Positions 23,517 through 34,686 of a stretch of DNA of 63,881 nucleotides are shown in pieces. This DNA is from Tulasnella sp. 424 (taxonomy: Eukaryota; Basidiomycota; Agaricomycetes; Cantharellales; Tulasnellaceae), in the NCBI GenBank assembly GCA_019633425.1, contig WSUB01000209.1, forward strand, positions 1 through 63,881, given 5' to 3'. The stretch's first letter is position 1. Each line of letters starts with the position of its first letter. The translations under genes were made by a program, and so were the position numbers. A model generated the notes under the pieces. It did no database searches and was not told the DNA's origin. It worked only from the letters and a program-made list of their open reading frames with translations.

Positions 23517-26500
23517 TCAGTACGTTTGGTCCGGTGCGGACGGCGCGTTTGGGCCGCATCCTTTGACCTCAACATTGTAGATCTCTTCTAGAAGCTCGGC
23601 TTGAAGGACTAAGGAGACCCGGGGGGGGGATAAATGCCTTTAGGCATAAGTTATGAAATCATGTTCGCCCATGTCACTCACGTCCAACGGCGATTCGGTC
23701 CCCCAGATTTTTCAACATGAACCTAGCGTCCAATCCCATTAGCCTTCCTAAGTCAAGCGGAGATGTAGAAAGGGCGTGACGTGCTTTACCACTCCCAGTT
23801 CCTGCTCCAGCCGCGCCACCTCCTCTTCGTCCTTCGCATCCATCTTGACTCTCAAGAATCGAATCACTGCGGCCCCGGCGACGAACCAACAGAAACTGCA
23901 ACCATGATCCATGTAAAGCAAATCAAACGTCGTCCCGCACACTTTGTAAATCAGTTCTAGGATTGCGCGAGCGGCAGCGAGCATTTGCGTGGCAGAATAA
24001 TCGTTCGGAGAGTGGGGCTGAGCATGCGGGTCGTGTAACTGGATCATGGCCCTGTGATAGAAGGTCAGCCGTAATGACCAAGCATAGCAACTATCGCAGC
24101 GACGACGACGCACACATGAGGCAGAAGGTGAGCCATGTACAGTAGAGGATCGACTGTGGTGCCAACGGGGTTTCGATACGCACGCGGCATATCCCGAACG
24201 AAGGCAGTTATCGTCTGATCCAAGTACCGGAATTCTCCGCTTCCCGTAGGCGACACCCCCGTTCCTTCCTTGCTAAGAGACGCCCCCGAGACCGGGTCCC
24301 TCGTTGAACTTGTCGAAATTCGGTAACGGCCGTTGAACGACCTCACTCTGGATGTGAGGACTGTCGCCTTGATGTATAGGGTCCACGAGTCCGTCGTCAG
24401 GGGAGGGTGAGATAAAAGCATATTTTCAGTAAAAAGGCGTTGTCTGCCGTGTGTAGGGACACGTTCCTAAATTTATGGTAAAGGCTCGTTAGGCCTGTTG
24501 GTTGACATGTCGAATGCTGCAACCGCAACACGCATCACGTACGCCAGCCACGAAGTCAGTGTATCGACAGGGCATCATTTGAGATATGTCTTCATCGCTG
24601 AAATTCTTTCCATCAGCAGTTGCCTCAGTTCTCGATATAAGGCTAACTCACGTTATGGTTAGCGGCCAGGCAGTCCCAGCATTATATATTCGTTCCATCA
24701 CGTATGTCCTGTAGAATCGTTTTTTAGGCAATAGAACTCCGTATACTCCTAGCCAGATGCTTACACCCAGAATGCATTCCTGGTGGAAGCTTCATCAGGT
24801 TAAAGTTAAATTGTAATTGCAACGGCGAGGACACTTGCCTGACGGTCTCGGCTTCGACATGGTTTCTGGGGTTTCCGGAGAGGAACAGCATGTTGGAAGG
24901 AAGACGGGACAGTGGCTCAAAGCCCTCAGACGCATAAAAGCCTGTGCGGAGTCAACGGCACCGTTCAGGATAGGCGAACCAACCGCTACGTACCGAGTGG
25001 CACGAGGAGTTTCATCACGCTTCCTATCCATGAATATACCTACCAATCAATGCATTCAATCCGGATATATAGTCCCAAAGAGGCATGGCCTTACAGTAAT
25101 TCGCATTCCCATGCTATAGGTGTACCATGTGCAGACGATTGCCGCTGATACAGCACAATGACAATAAGTATTAGAATGGGGCGGATGGGCACGTCCGAAT
25201 CGGGATCACTCACCTTGGAGTAGCTGCAGCAGCCGATCACCTTCACGCACGGCAAGCCTCATGCTAGCAGCTGCCCATCGAATGTGCGCAGCCCCAAACC
25301 CTTCCTCTCCGATATCCATAATATCCTTGAGGGACTTTGGGAAGTAGTGCTTGCCCTGCACACCTTCTCGGGCGTACGGTCGGATAACTATGGCGGAGTT
25401 GAACTCTGATCCTGAATTCCAATAAGGGTCTTTCTTGGTATCGGTGATAATGGGACTGTATAACGAAGCTAGTCCACATATGGCATGAAGAAGGGCGACG
25501 TGTCTGGTGTGAACGTGACAATGGAATTGGCTTCAGTTAAACTGCCTACCGAAAGTCAAAAACGAACATACGGGAATTCGGAAGATGTAGGGACCTGTCT
25601 GAGTCCGACCATAAACGTTGGTTTGTGGATTAACCTGCTCGCGAGAGGAACACTATTAAAGAATATTTCAACGAGGTGATAAAGCACCATCGGAGGGGGT
25701 ATATTGAGGGGCCATGACGTAGGATAGACATCAAAAGTGTTCGAGTTGATGTCCTCGACCGAAATCGGATCAAAGTAAAGCGACAACTTTGGAAAAGGTG
25801 GAGGCCCACTCGTGTCCCAGGGAGAGGGTGGAAACAAAAATGCATCGATTGGTGGCGGCGCAGAGATCATTGGATCCGGAGATGGAAGTGCAATTGAAAT
25901 GGCCCCACTTCTTAGATCCCCGGTAGCGGGAGAGTGTTCTTGAGACACACTGAGGATGGTGGCAGGCGTCATCGATCCAGTGGTGTTATAAGATGAGTTG
26001 GAAGGTCCCTCAGATACGGCGGGGTAGGTGGAAGCATTTGAGGATGCTCCGCACCTACAGCGAGCGAGTTTCTCATTTGCTTCCCCCAAAAGTGCCTGGA
26101 GTTCGGCTGCGGCATTCGAGCAATTATCGCCAGAGACTCCAACGAGGGGTTGCGCCATTACGTACCAATCTGGGATTCGAGACGCGCTATCCTCACTTTT
26201 GGCCCTTCTGCAACGATTTCCGCGTGGTCATACTCACAAATTGGTTCGGCGGGGGCGGTTGCAGGACGAGTCATAACTTCGTACGCATGCGCCCGTCGGC
26301 AAGGTTCGCAAGGCAGAGACCCGTCACTGGTTAAAGGAAAGCAAGCTTTGTTAGCCAAAGGTAGGATCATGGACACCGTCCAGCTGTCAAACCTGCCATT
26401 TCTGCGCGAAATCCGGGTGTTAGTTTCGCTTGGTTACGTCGACTTGAACGTGCCAACGTACAAGTTTCCTCCTTCGACACTACAGTGTGTAGAGGAAAAC

Positions 26501-26671
26501 ATCAGATGACAGCTTGAACGCAATCTCAAGAGGAAACCCACTCGGTGGCAAGCCTACGGTGCATAGATACGGTGTGAGTGCAATATTATCGTCCAGGAGG
26601 TTACGTCAATGGCAAGGTACCTGATATCTTCCCAAATTCCGGGTGGTGTCTGAACTCCCTTCGCGCGGCAT
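23517..26671 (-). CDS. Zn2Cys6 transcription factor, array copy A1
   Basis: Seventeen exons join in frame to 716 residues: 26621-26671, 26542-26553, 26462-26479, 26397-26401, 26166-26326, 25572-26106, 25214-25503, 25095-25144, 24994-25039, 24839-24941, 24765-24779, 24652-24708, 24543-24597, 24114-24466, 23785-24051, 23682-23722, 23517-23608. The zinc-cluster ligands are C19, C22, C29, C35, C38 and C59. A short leucine-rich helix follows (about 68-95, 'ELQALLGEANEKLARC'), suited to dimer formation. A Ser/Pro-rich stretch leads to the fungal-specific regulatory domain (from about 215: 'YHLVEIFFNSVPLASRLIHK', 'HAICGLASLYSPI'). These are nuclear DNA-binding regulators; the target genes are unknown. 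GC donors follow exons 4, 10 and 15. A one-base insertion near the end removes the tail found in A4 and B copies. Confidence 0.9.
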
Positions 26672-27234
26672 TGGGTGTAGCTTTGAACAAACGTGCTAGC
26701 GCGTCAACCCGGTCCAAAAGTTCGGGCAAGGTTCGTGGTGGAAGCCAGCGCAGTCCGTAGCCAAGACGGCGAACTCGGGAAAACTCTAGGAGATCACGCC
26801 ACCGAGCCAAATGTTGAGAAAATTACTTATTGCGACCACGAGCAAGCTTTAGGACTTCGGAAACGATCTAATGCATGTTCCAGACATCAAATTGTCTGTC
26901 TCGGCCCCATGGTCCGTTGCCGACGATGCCGTCGTTGCTTTCCGTCGAGTCCTTTGATTTCGGAGTTGTAAGTGCTGACAGACACGAAAAGGAAATCCAG
27001 GGGGATTTCTCTCTAGACTTGACTGTACAAAGCATAGCAGTACGAAAATCTGATTTCCTAAGTCGATCTATCTAAAAGACTGGTGGGCCAACTAAGGACC
27101 ATTCGGCGAGACCTGGGTCAGCAACAAGTCAGAACCAAACGGTGCCATCGATACCACGGTGCGGATATATACCTCGAGATTTCCAAGCCTTAAACTCACA
27201 GAACTCAAGGTCGCACATTCACGACAATGAAGTT
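26672..27234. repeat. Spacer A1/A2, 563 bp
   Basis: Homologous to the spacers at 30424-30993 and 34152-34686 and, in its left part, to the A4/B1 spacer. It contains the relic exon at 26871-26970. It must also hold the promoter of TF-A1; no TATA box stands out. Confidence 0.7.
26871..26970 (-). pseudogene. Relic of a B-type last exon in the A1/A2 spacer
   Basis: The minus strand reads like the last exon of the B genes from the codons for YN-EIKG to the NM-Q end. Matching blocks are TTGTCTGTCTCGGCCC, TGGTCCGTTGC and CCTTTGATTTCGG on the plus strand. The frame is broken, and no other exon of a B gene is nearby. It is not a functional exon. Confidence 0.8.
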
Positions 27235-30200
27235 TTAGTACGTTTGGTCCGGTGCGGATGGCGCGTTTCGGCCGCATCCTTTGAGCTCGACATTGTAGAT
27301 CTCTTCCAGAAGCTTGGCTTGAACAACTAGGGTGAGAAAGGGAGGGTGAGGGGAAAATCAATGCCTTTAAGCATGAGTTAGGAGGCCATGGTTGCCCATG
27401 TCACTCACGTCCAATGGCGGTTCGGTCCCCCAAATTTTTCAACATGAACCTAGCGTTCAATCTCATTAGCCTTGCTAGATCAAGTGGAGGTGAGGAAAGG
27501 GCGTGACGTGCTTTACTACTCCCAACTCCTGCTCCAGCCGCGCCACCTCATCTTCGTCCTTCGCATCCATCTTGACTCTCAAGAATCGAATGACTGCGGC
27601 CCCGGCGACGAACCAACAGAAACTGCAACCATGATCCATGTAAAGTAAATCAAATGTCGTCCCGCACACTTTGTAGATCAGTTCCAAAATTGCCCGAGTG
27701 GCAGCGAGCATTTGCGTTGCGGAATAATCGTTGGAAGAATTGAGCTGAGCGTGCGGGTCGTGTAGCTGGATCATGGCCCTGTGATAGAAGGTGAGCCACA
27801 ATCGCCAAGCATAGCAAGGACCACAACGGCGACGACGCACACATGAGGCAGAAGGTGGGCCATATATAGTAGAGGATCGACTGTGGTGCCAACGGGGTTG
27901 CGATACGCACGCGGCATATCCCGAACGAAAGTAGCAATCGTCTGATCCAAATGCCGGAATTCCTCGCTTTCCGTAGGCGACACCCCCGTTCCTTCCGTAC
28001 TAAGGGCCGCCCCCGAGACCGGATCCTTCGTTGAAGTTGTCGAAATTCGGTAACGGCAGTTGAACGACCTCACTCTAGATATGAGGATTGTCGCCTTGAT
28101 GTATAGGGTCCACGAGTCCGTCGTCAGGGGAGGGTGAGATAAAAGCATATTTTCAGTAAAAAGGCGTTGTCTGCCGTGTGTAGGGACACGTTCCTAAATT
28201 TATGGTAAAGGTTCGTTAGGCCTGTTGGTTGACACGTCGAAAGCTGTAGCCGCAACACGCATCACGTACGCCAGCCACGAAGTCAGTGTACCGACAGGGC
28301 ATCATTTGGGATATGTCTTCATCACTGAAATTCTTACATCAGCAGTTGCCTCAGTTCTCGATATAAGCATAACTCACGTAATGGTTAGCGGCCAGGCATT
28401 CCCGGCATTATATATCCGTTCCATCACGTATGTCCTGTAGAATCCTTTTAAGACAATAGAACTCCGGGTACTGCGAGCCAGATGCTTACACCCAGAATGC
28501 ATTCCTGGTGGGAGTTTCATCAGGTTAAAGGTAAGTCGGAATTGCAACGGTGAGGACTCAGACACTTACCTGATGGTCTCGGCTTCGATATGGTTTTTGG
28601 GGTTTCCATAGAGGAACATCATGTTGGAAGGAAGACGGGACAGCGGCTCAAAGCCCTCAGACGCATAAAAGCCTGTGTGGAGTCAACGGCACCGTTCAGG
28701 GTAGGCGAACCAACCGCTACGTACCGAGTGGCACGAGGAGTTTCGTTACGCTTCCCACCCATGAATATACCTACCAATCAATGCTTTCAATCCTGATATA
28801 TAGTCCCAAAGAAGCATGGCCTTACAGCAATTCGCATTCCCATGCTATAGGTGTACCATGTGCAGACGATTGCCGCTGATACAGCACAATGATAATAGGC
28901 ATTAGAATGGGGCGGAGGGGCACATCCGAATGGGGATCACTCACCTTGGAGTAGCTGCAGCAACCGATCACCTTCTCGCAAGGCAAGTCTCATACTAGCA
29001 GCTGCCCACCGAATGTGCGCAGCCCCAAACCCTTCCTCTCCGATATCCATAATATCCTTGAGGGACTTTGGGAAGTAGTGCTTGCCCTGCACACCTTCTC
29101 GGGCGTACGGTCGGAAAACTATGGCGGAGTTGAACTCCGGTCCTGAATTCCAGTGAGGGTTCCAGTGAGGGGTCTTCGAGTCCATCTTGGTATCAGCGAT
29201 AATGGGACTGTATAACGAAGCTAGTCCGCATATGGCATGGAGAAGGGCGACGTGTCTGGTGTGAACGTGACAATAGAATTAGCTTCAGTTAAACTGCCTA
29301 CCGAAACTCAAAACCGAACATACGGGAATTCGGGAGATGTAGGGACCTGTCTGAGTTTGACCATAAACGTTGGTTTGTGGATTAACCTGCTCGCGAGAGG
29401 AACACTGTTAAAGAATATTTCAACGAGGTGATAAAGCACCATCGGAGGGGGTATATTGAGGGGCCATGACGCAGGACAGACATCAAAAGTGTTCGAGCTG
29501 ATGTCCTCGACCGAAATCGGATCAAAGTAGAGCGACAAATTTGGAACAGGTGGAGGCCCACTCGTGTTCCAGGGAGACGGTGGTAACAAAAATGCATCGA
29601 GTGGTGGCGGCGCAGAGATCATTGGATCCGGAGATGGAAGTGCAACTGAAATGGCCCCACTTCTGAGATCCCCGGTAGCGGGAGAGTGTTCTTGAGACAC
29701 ACCGAGGATGGTGGCAGGTGTCATCGATCCAGTGGTGTTATAAGATGAGTTGGAAGGTCCCTCGGATACTGCGAGGTAGGTGGAAGCATTTGCGGATGCT
29801 CCGCACCTACAGCGAGCGAGTTTCTCATTTGCTTCCCCCAAAAGTGCCTGGAGTTCGGCTGCGGCATTCGAGCAATTATCGCCAGAGACTCCAACGAGGG
29901 GTTGCGCCATTACGTACCAATCTGGGATTCGAGACGCGCTATCCTCACTTTTGGCCCTTCTGCAACGATTTCTGGGTGGTCATACTCACAAGTTGGTTCG
30001 GCGGGGGCGGCTGCAGGACGAGTCATAACTTCGTACGCATGCGCCCGTCGGCAGGGTTCGCAGGGCAGAGACCCGTCACTGGTTAAAAGAAAGCAAGCTT
30101 GATTAGCCAAAGGTGGAGCCGCGGACACCGTCCAGCTGTCAAACCTGCCATTTCTGCGCGAAATTCGGGTGTTAGTTTCGCTTGGTTACGTCGACTTGAA

Positions 30201-30423
30201 CGTGCCAACGTACAAGTTTCCTCCTTCGACACTACATTGTGTGGAAGAAAACATCAGATGACAGCTTGAACGCAATCTCAAGAGGAAACCCACTCGATGG
30301 CAAGCCTACGGTGCGTAGAGACGGTGTGAGTGCAATATTATCGTACAGGAGGTTACGTAAATGGCAAGGTACCTGATATCTTCCCAAATTCCGGGTGGTG
30401 TCTGAACTCCCTTCGCGCGGCAT
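27235..30423 (-). CDS. Zn2Cys6 transcription factor, array copy A2
   Basis: Very close to A1 across exons and introns, with the same 17-exon plan. It starts 'MPREGSSDTTRNLGRYQ'; the AAATG micro-exon is at 30149-30153. The zinc cluster is complete and the regulatory-domain segments ('VSGDNCSNAAAELQALLGEA' region, 'WPLNIPPPMVLYHLVEIFFN') are unbroken. Exon 7 carries a 12-nt duplication that gives PHWNPHWN where A1 has a single copy. The exon 10 donor is GTAAGT here, where A1 has GCAAGT. The C-terminus stops at the TAA after QTY, lacking the A4/B tail, through the same inserted base as A1 plus a further deletion. No disabling change seen elsewhere. Confidence 0.87.
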
Positions 30424-30993
30424 TGGGTGTAGTTTTGAACAAACAAATGTGCTAGCGCGTCAACCTGGTCCAAAAGTTCGGGCAAGCGGTGGTGGAAAGC
30501 CAGCGCAGTCCGTAGCCAAGACGGCAAACACGGGAAAACTCTGGGAGATCACGCCATCGGGCCAAATGTACAGAAAATTCCTTATTGCGACCACGCGCAA
30601 GCTTTAGGACTTCGAAACCGATCTACTGCATGTTTATAAACATCAAATTGTCGGTCTCGGCCCCTTGGTCCGTTGCCGACGATGCCGTCGTTGCTTTCCG
30701 TCAATGTCCTTTGATTTCGGAGTTGTGCGTGCTGACACAAATGAAAAGAAAAACCAGGGGATTTCTCTTTAGACTCCATTGTACAAAGCATGGCAGTGCG
30801 AAAATCTGATTTCCTAATTCGATCTATCTCTAAAAGACTAGTGGGCCAACTGGAGGACCACTCGGCGAGACCTGGGTCAGCAACAAGTCAGAACCAAACG
30901 GTGCCATCTATACCACAGTGCAGATATATACCTCGAGATTTCCAAGCACTAAACCCACAGAACTCAAGGTTGCACATTCACGACAATGAACTT
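30424..30993. repeat. Spacer A2/A3, 570 bp
   Basis: Same layout as the A1/A2 spacer: start-side flank of TF-A2, relic B-type exon, then the 3' flank of TF-A3. Confidence 0.7.
30623..30726 (-). pseudogene. Relic of a B-type last exon in the A2/A3 spacer
   Basis: Same relic as at 26871-26970, with independent point changes (TTATAAACATCAAATTGTC on the plus strand). Not joined to any open gene. Confidence 0.8.
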
Positions 30994-33900
30994 TTAGCAC
31001 GTTTGGTCCGGTGTGGACGGCGCGTTTCGGCCGCATCCTTTGACCTCGACATTGTAGATCTCTTCCAGAAGCTTGGCTTGACGAACTAGGGTCGGTGAGA
31101 GGAAACTTAATGCCTTTAAACACGAGCTAGGACATCATGGTTGTCCATGTTACTCACGTCCAATGGCGGTTCGGTCCCCCAAGTTTTTCAACATGAACCT
31201 AGCGTTCAATCTCATTAGCCTTCCCAGATCAAGCAGAGGTGAGGAAAGGGTGTGACGTGCTTTACCACTCCCAATTCCTGCTCTAGCCGCGCCACCTCAT
31301 CTTCGTCCTTCGCATCCATCTTGACTCTCAAGAATCGAATGACTGCGGCCCCGGCGACGAACCAACCAAAACTACAACCATGATCCATGTAAAGTAAATC
31401 AAACGTCGTCCCGCACACTTTGTAGATCAGTTCCAAAATTGCCCGAGTGGCAGCGAGCATTTGCGTGGCAGAATAATCGTTCGGAGAGTGGAGCTGAGCG
31501 TGCGGGTCGTGTAGCTGGATCATGGCCCTGTGATAGAAGGTCAGCCGTAATGGCCAAGCATAGCAACTATCGCAACGACGACGACGCACACATGAGGCAG
31601 AAGGTGGGCCATATACAGTAGAGGATCGACTGTGGTGCCAACGGGGTCTCGATACGCACGCGGCATATCCCGAACGAAAGTAGCAATCGTCTGATCCAAA
31701 TGCCGGAATTCCTCGCTTTCCGTAGGCGACACCCCCGTTCCTTCCGTCCTAAGTGCAGCCGCCGAGACCGGATCCTTCGTTGAAGTTGTCGAAATTCGGT
31801 AACGGCAGTTGAACGACCTCACTCTAGATATGAGGATTGTCGCCTTGATGTATAGGGTCCACGAGTCCGTCGTCAGGGGAGGGTGAGATAAAAGCATATT
31901 TTCAGTGAAAAGGCGTTGTCTGCCGTGTGTAGGGACACGTTCCTAATTTATGGTAGAGGTTCGTTAGGCCTGTTGGTTGACACGTCGAAAGCTGTAGCCG
32001 CAACACGCATCACGTACGCCAGCCACAAAGTCAGTGTATCGACAGGGCATCATTTGGGATATGTCTTCATCACTAAAATTCTTACATCAGCAGTTCCCTC
32101 AGTTCTCGATATAAGGATAACTCACGTTATGGTTAGCGGCCAGGCAGTCCCGGCATTATATATTCGTTCCATCACGTATGTCCTGTATAATCGTTTTTAG
32201 GCAATGGAACTTCGCATACTCCTAGCCAGATGCTTACACCCAGAATGCATTCCTGGTGGAAGTTCATCAGGTTACAGTTAAATCGGATTTGCAACGGCGA
32301 GGACACTTGCCTGACGGCCTCGGCTTCGATATGGTTTCTGGGGTTTCCGGAGAGGAACAGCATGTTGGAAGGAAGACGGGACAGTGGCTCAAAGCCTTCA
32401 GACGCGTAAAAGCCTGTGCGGAGTCATCAGCACAGTTCAGGGTAGGCAAACCAGCCGCTACGTACCGAGTGGCCCGAGGAGTCTCGTCACGCTTCCCATC
32501 CATGTATATACCTACCAATCAATGCATTCAATCCAAATATCTGGTCCCAAAGAAGCATAGCCTTACAGCAATTCGCATTCCCGTGCTATAGGTGTACCAT
32601 GTGCAGACGATTGCCGCTGATACAGCACAATGACAATAGGCATTAGGATGGGGCGGATGGGCACGTCCGAATCGGGATCACTTACCTTGGAGTACCTGCA
32701 GCAGCCGATCACCTTCACGCACGGCAAGCCTCATACTAGCAGCTGCCCATCGAATGTGCGCAGCCCCAAACCCTTCCTCTCCGATATCCATGATATCCTT
32801 GAGGGACTTTGGGAAGTAGTGCTTGCCCTGCACACCTTCTCGGGCGTTCGGTCGGAAAACTATGGCGGAATTGAACTCCGATCCTGAATTCCAATGAGGG
32901 TTCTTCGGGGGTCTCTTGGTATCAGTAATAATGGGACTGTATAACGAAGCTAGTCCGCATATGGCATGAAGAAGGGCGACGTGTCTGGCGTGAAAGTGAC
33001 AAAAGAATTAGCTTCAGTTAAACTGCCGACCGAAACTTAAAAATGTACATACGGGAATTCGGGAGATGTAGGAACCTGTCTGAGTTTGACCATAAACGTT
33101 GGTTTGTGGATTAACCTGCTCGCGAGAGGAACACTGTTAAAGAATATTTCAACGAGGTGATAAAGCACCATCGGAGGGGGTATATTGAGTGGCCATGACG
33201 CGGGACAGACATCAAAAGTGTTCGAGCTGATGTCCTCGACCGAAATCGGATCAAAGTAGAGCGACAAATTTGGAACAGGTGGAGGCCCACTCGTGTTCCA
33301 GGGAGACGGTGGTAACAAAAATGCATCGATTGGTGGCGGCGCAGAGATCATTGGATCTGGAGATGAAAGTGCAATTGAAATGGCCCCACGTCTGAGATCC
33401 ACGGTAACGGGAGAGTGTTCTTGAGACACACTGAGGATGGTGGCAGGTGTCATCGATCCAGTGGTGTTGTAGGATGAGTTGGAAGGTCTCTCGGATACGA
33501 CGAGATAGGTGGAAGCATTTGAGGATGCTCCGCACCTACAGCGGGCGAGTTTCTCATTTGCTTCCTTCAAAAGTGCTTGGAGTTCGGCTGCAGCATTCGA
33601 GCAATTATCGCCAGAGACTTCAACGAGAGGTTGCGCCATTACGTACCAATCTGGGATTCGAGACGTGCTATCCTCACTTTTGGCCCTTCTGCAACGACCT
33701 CCGGGTGGTCGTACTCACAAGTTGGTTCGGCGGGGGCGGTTGCAGGACGAGTCTTAACTTCGTAAGCATGCGCCCGTCGGCAAGGTTCGCAAGGCAGAGA
33801 CCCGTCGCTGGTAAAAAGAAAGCAAGCTTGGTTAGCCAAATGTGGAACCATGAACACCGTCCAGCCGTCAAACCTGCCATTTCTGCGCGAAATCCGGGTG

Positions 33901-34151
33901 TTAGTTTTGCTCGTTACGTCGACTTGAACGGCCCAACGTACAAGTTTCCTCCTTCGACACTACATTGTGTGGAAGAAAACATCAGATGACAGCTTGAACG
34001 CAATCTCAAGAGGAAACCCACTCGATGGCAAGCCTACGGTGCGTAGAGACGGTGTGAGTGCAATATTATCGTACAGGAGGTTACGTAAATGGCAAGGTAC
34101 CTGATGTCTTCCCAAATTCCGGGTGATGTCTGAACTCCCTTCGCGTGGCAT
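30994..34151 (-). CDS. Zn2Cys6 transcription factor, array copy A3
   Basis: Third close copy with the same exon plan, start 'MPREGSSDITRNLGRHQ' and AAATG micro-exon at 33878-33882. The zinc exon reads 'DGSLPCEPCRRAHAYEV' with all cysteines. The exon 10 donor is GC (GCAAGT), as in A1. The long regulatory exons are open. The C-terminus ends at TGC-TAA through the same inserted base seen in A1 and A2, so the A4/B tail is missing. It is a likely functional gene by frame, but redundancy with A1 and A2 is high. Confidence 0.87.
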
Positions 34152-34686
34152 TGGGTGTAGCTTTGAACAAGTGTGCTAGCGTGTCAAACTGGTCCAAAAG
34201 TTCGGGCAAGGTTCGGTGGTGGAAAGCGAGCGCAGTCCGTAGCCAAGACGGCGAACTCGGGGAAATTCTAGGAGATCACGCCACCCAGCCAAATGTAGAG
34301 AAAATTCCTTATTGCGACCACGCGCAAGCTTTAGGACTTCGAAAACGATCTGATGCATGTTCTAAACATCACGTTGTCCGTCTCGGCCCATTGGTCCGTT
34401 GCTGATGATGCTGTCGTTGCTTCCCGTCGATGTCCTTTGATGGGTTGTAAGTGCTGATGTAAACGAAAACAAAAACCGGGGGATTTCTCTCTAGACTTGA
34501 ATGTACAGAGCATGGCAGTGCGAAATCTGATTTCCTAAGTCGATCTATCTCTAAACTACGGGTGGGCCAACTGGAAGACCGCTTGGCGAGACCTGGGCAA
34601 GCAACCAGTCAGAACTGAACGGTGCCATCTATACCACAATGCAAATATATATACCTCGAGATTTCCACGCCTTAAACCCATTAAGC
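34152..34686. repeat. Spacer A3/A4, 535 bp
   Basis: Same layout as the other A spacers, including a relic B-type exon at 34351-34449. Confidence 0.7.
34351..34449 (-). pseudogene. Relic of a B-type last exon in the A3/A4 spacer
   Basis: Third instance of the relic, with a small deletion (TTTGATGGGTTGTAA on the plus strand, where the others read TTTGATTTCGGAGTTG). Confidence 0.78.

Noticed and set aside
23517..26671. Naming the array genes as the xylanase regulator XlnR/Xyr1
   Set aside because: The regulatory domain is of the same broad family, but the zinc-cluster spacing and N-terminus differ; motif reading alone does not support an ortholog name.
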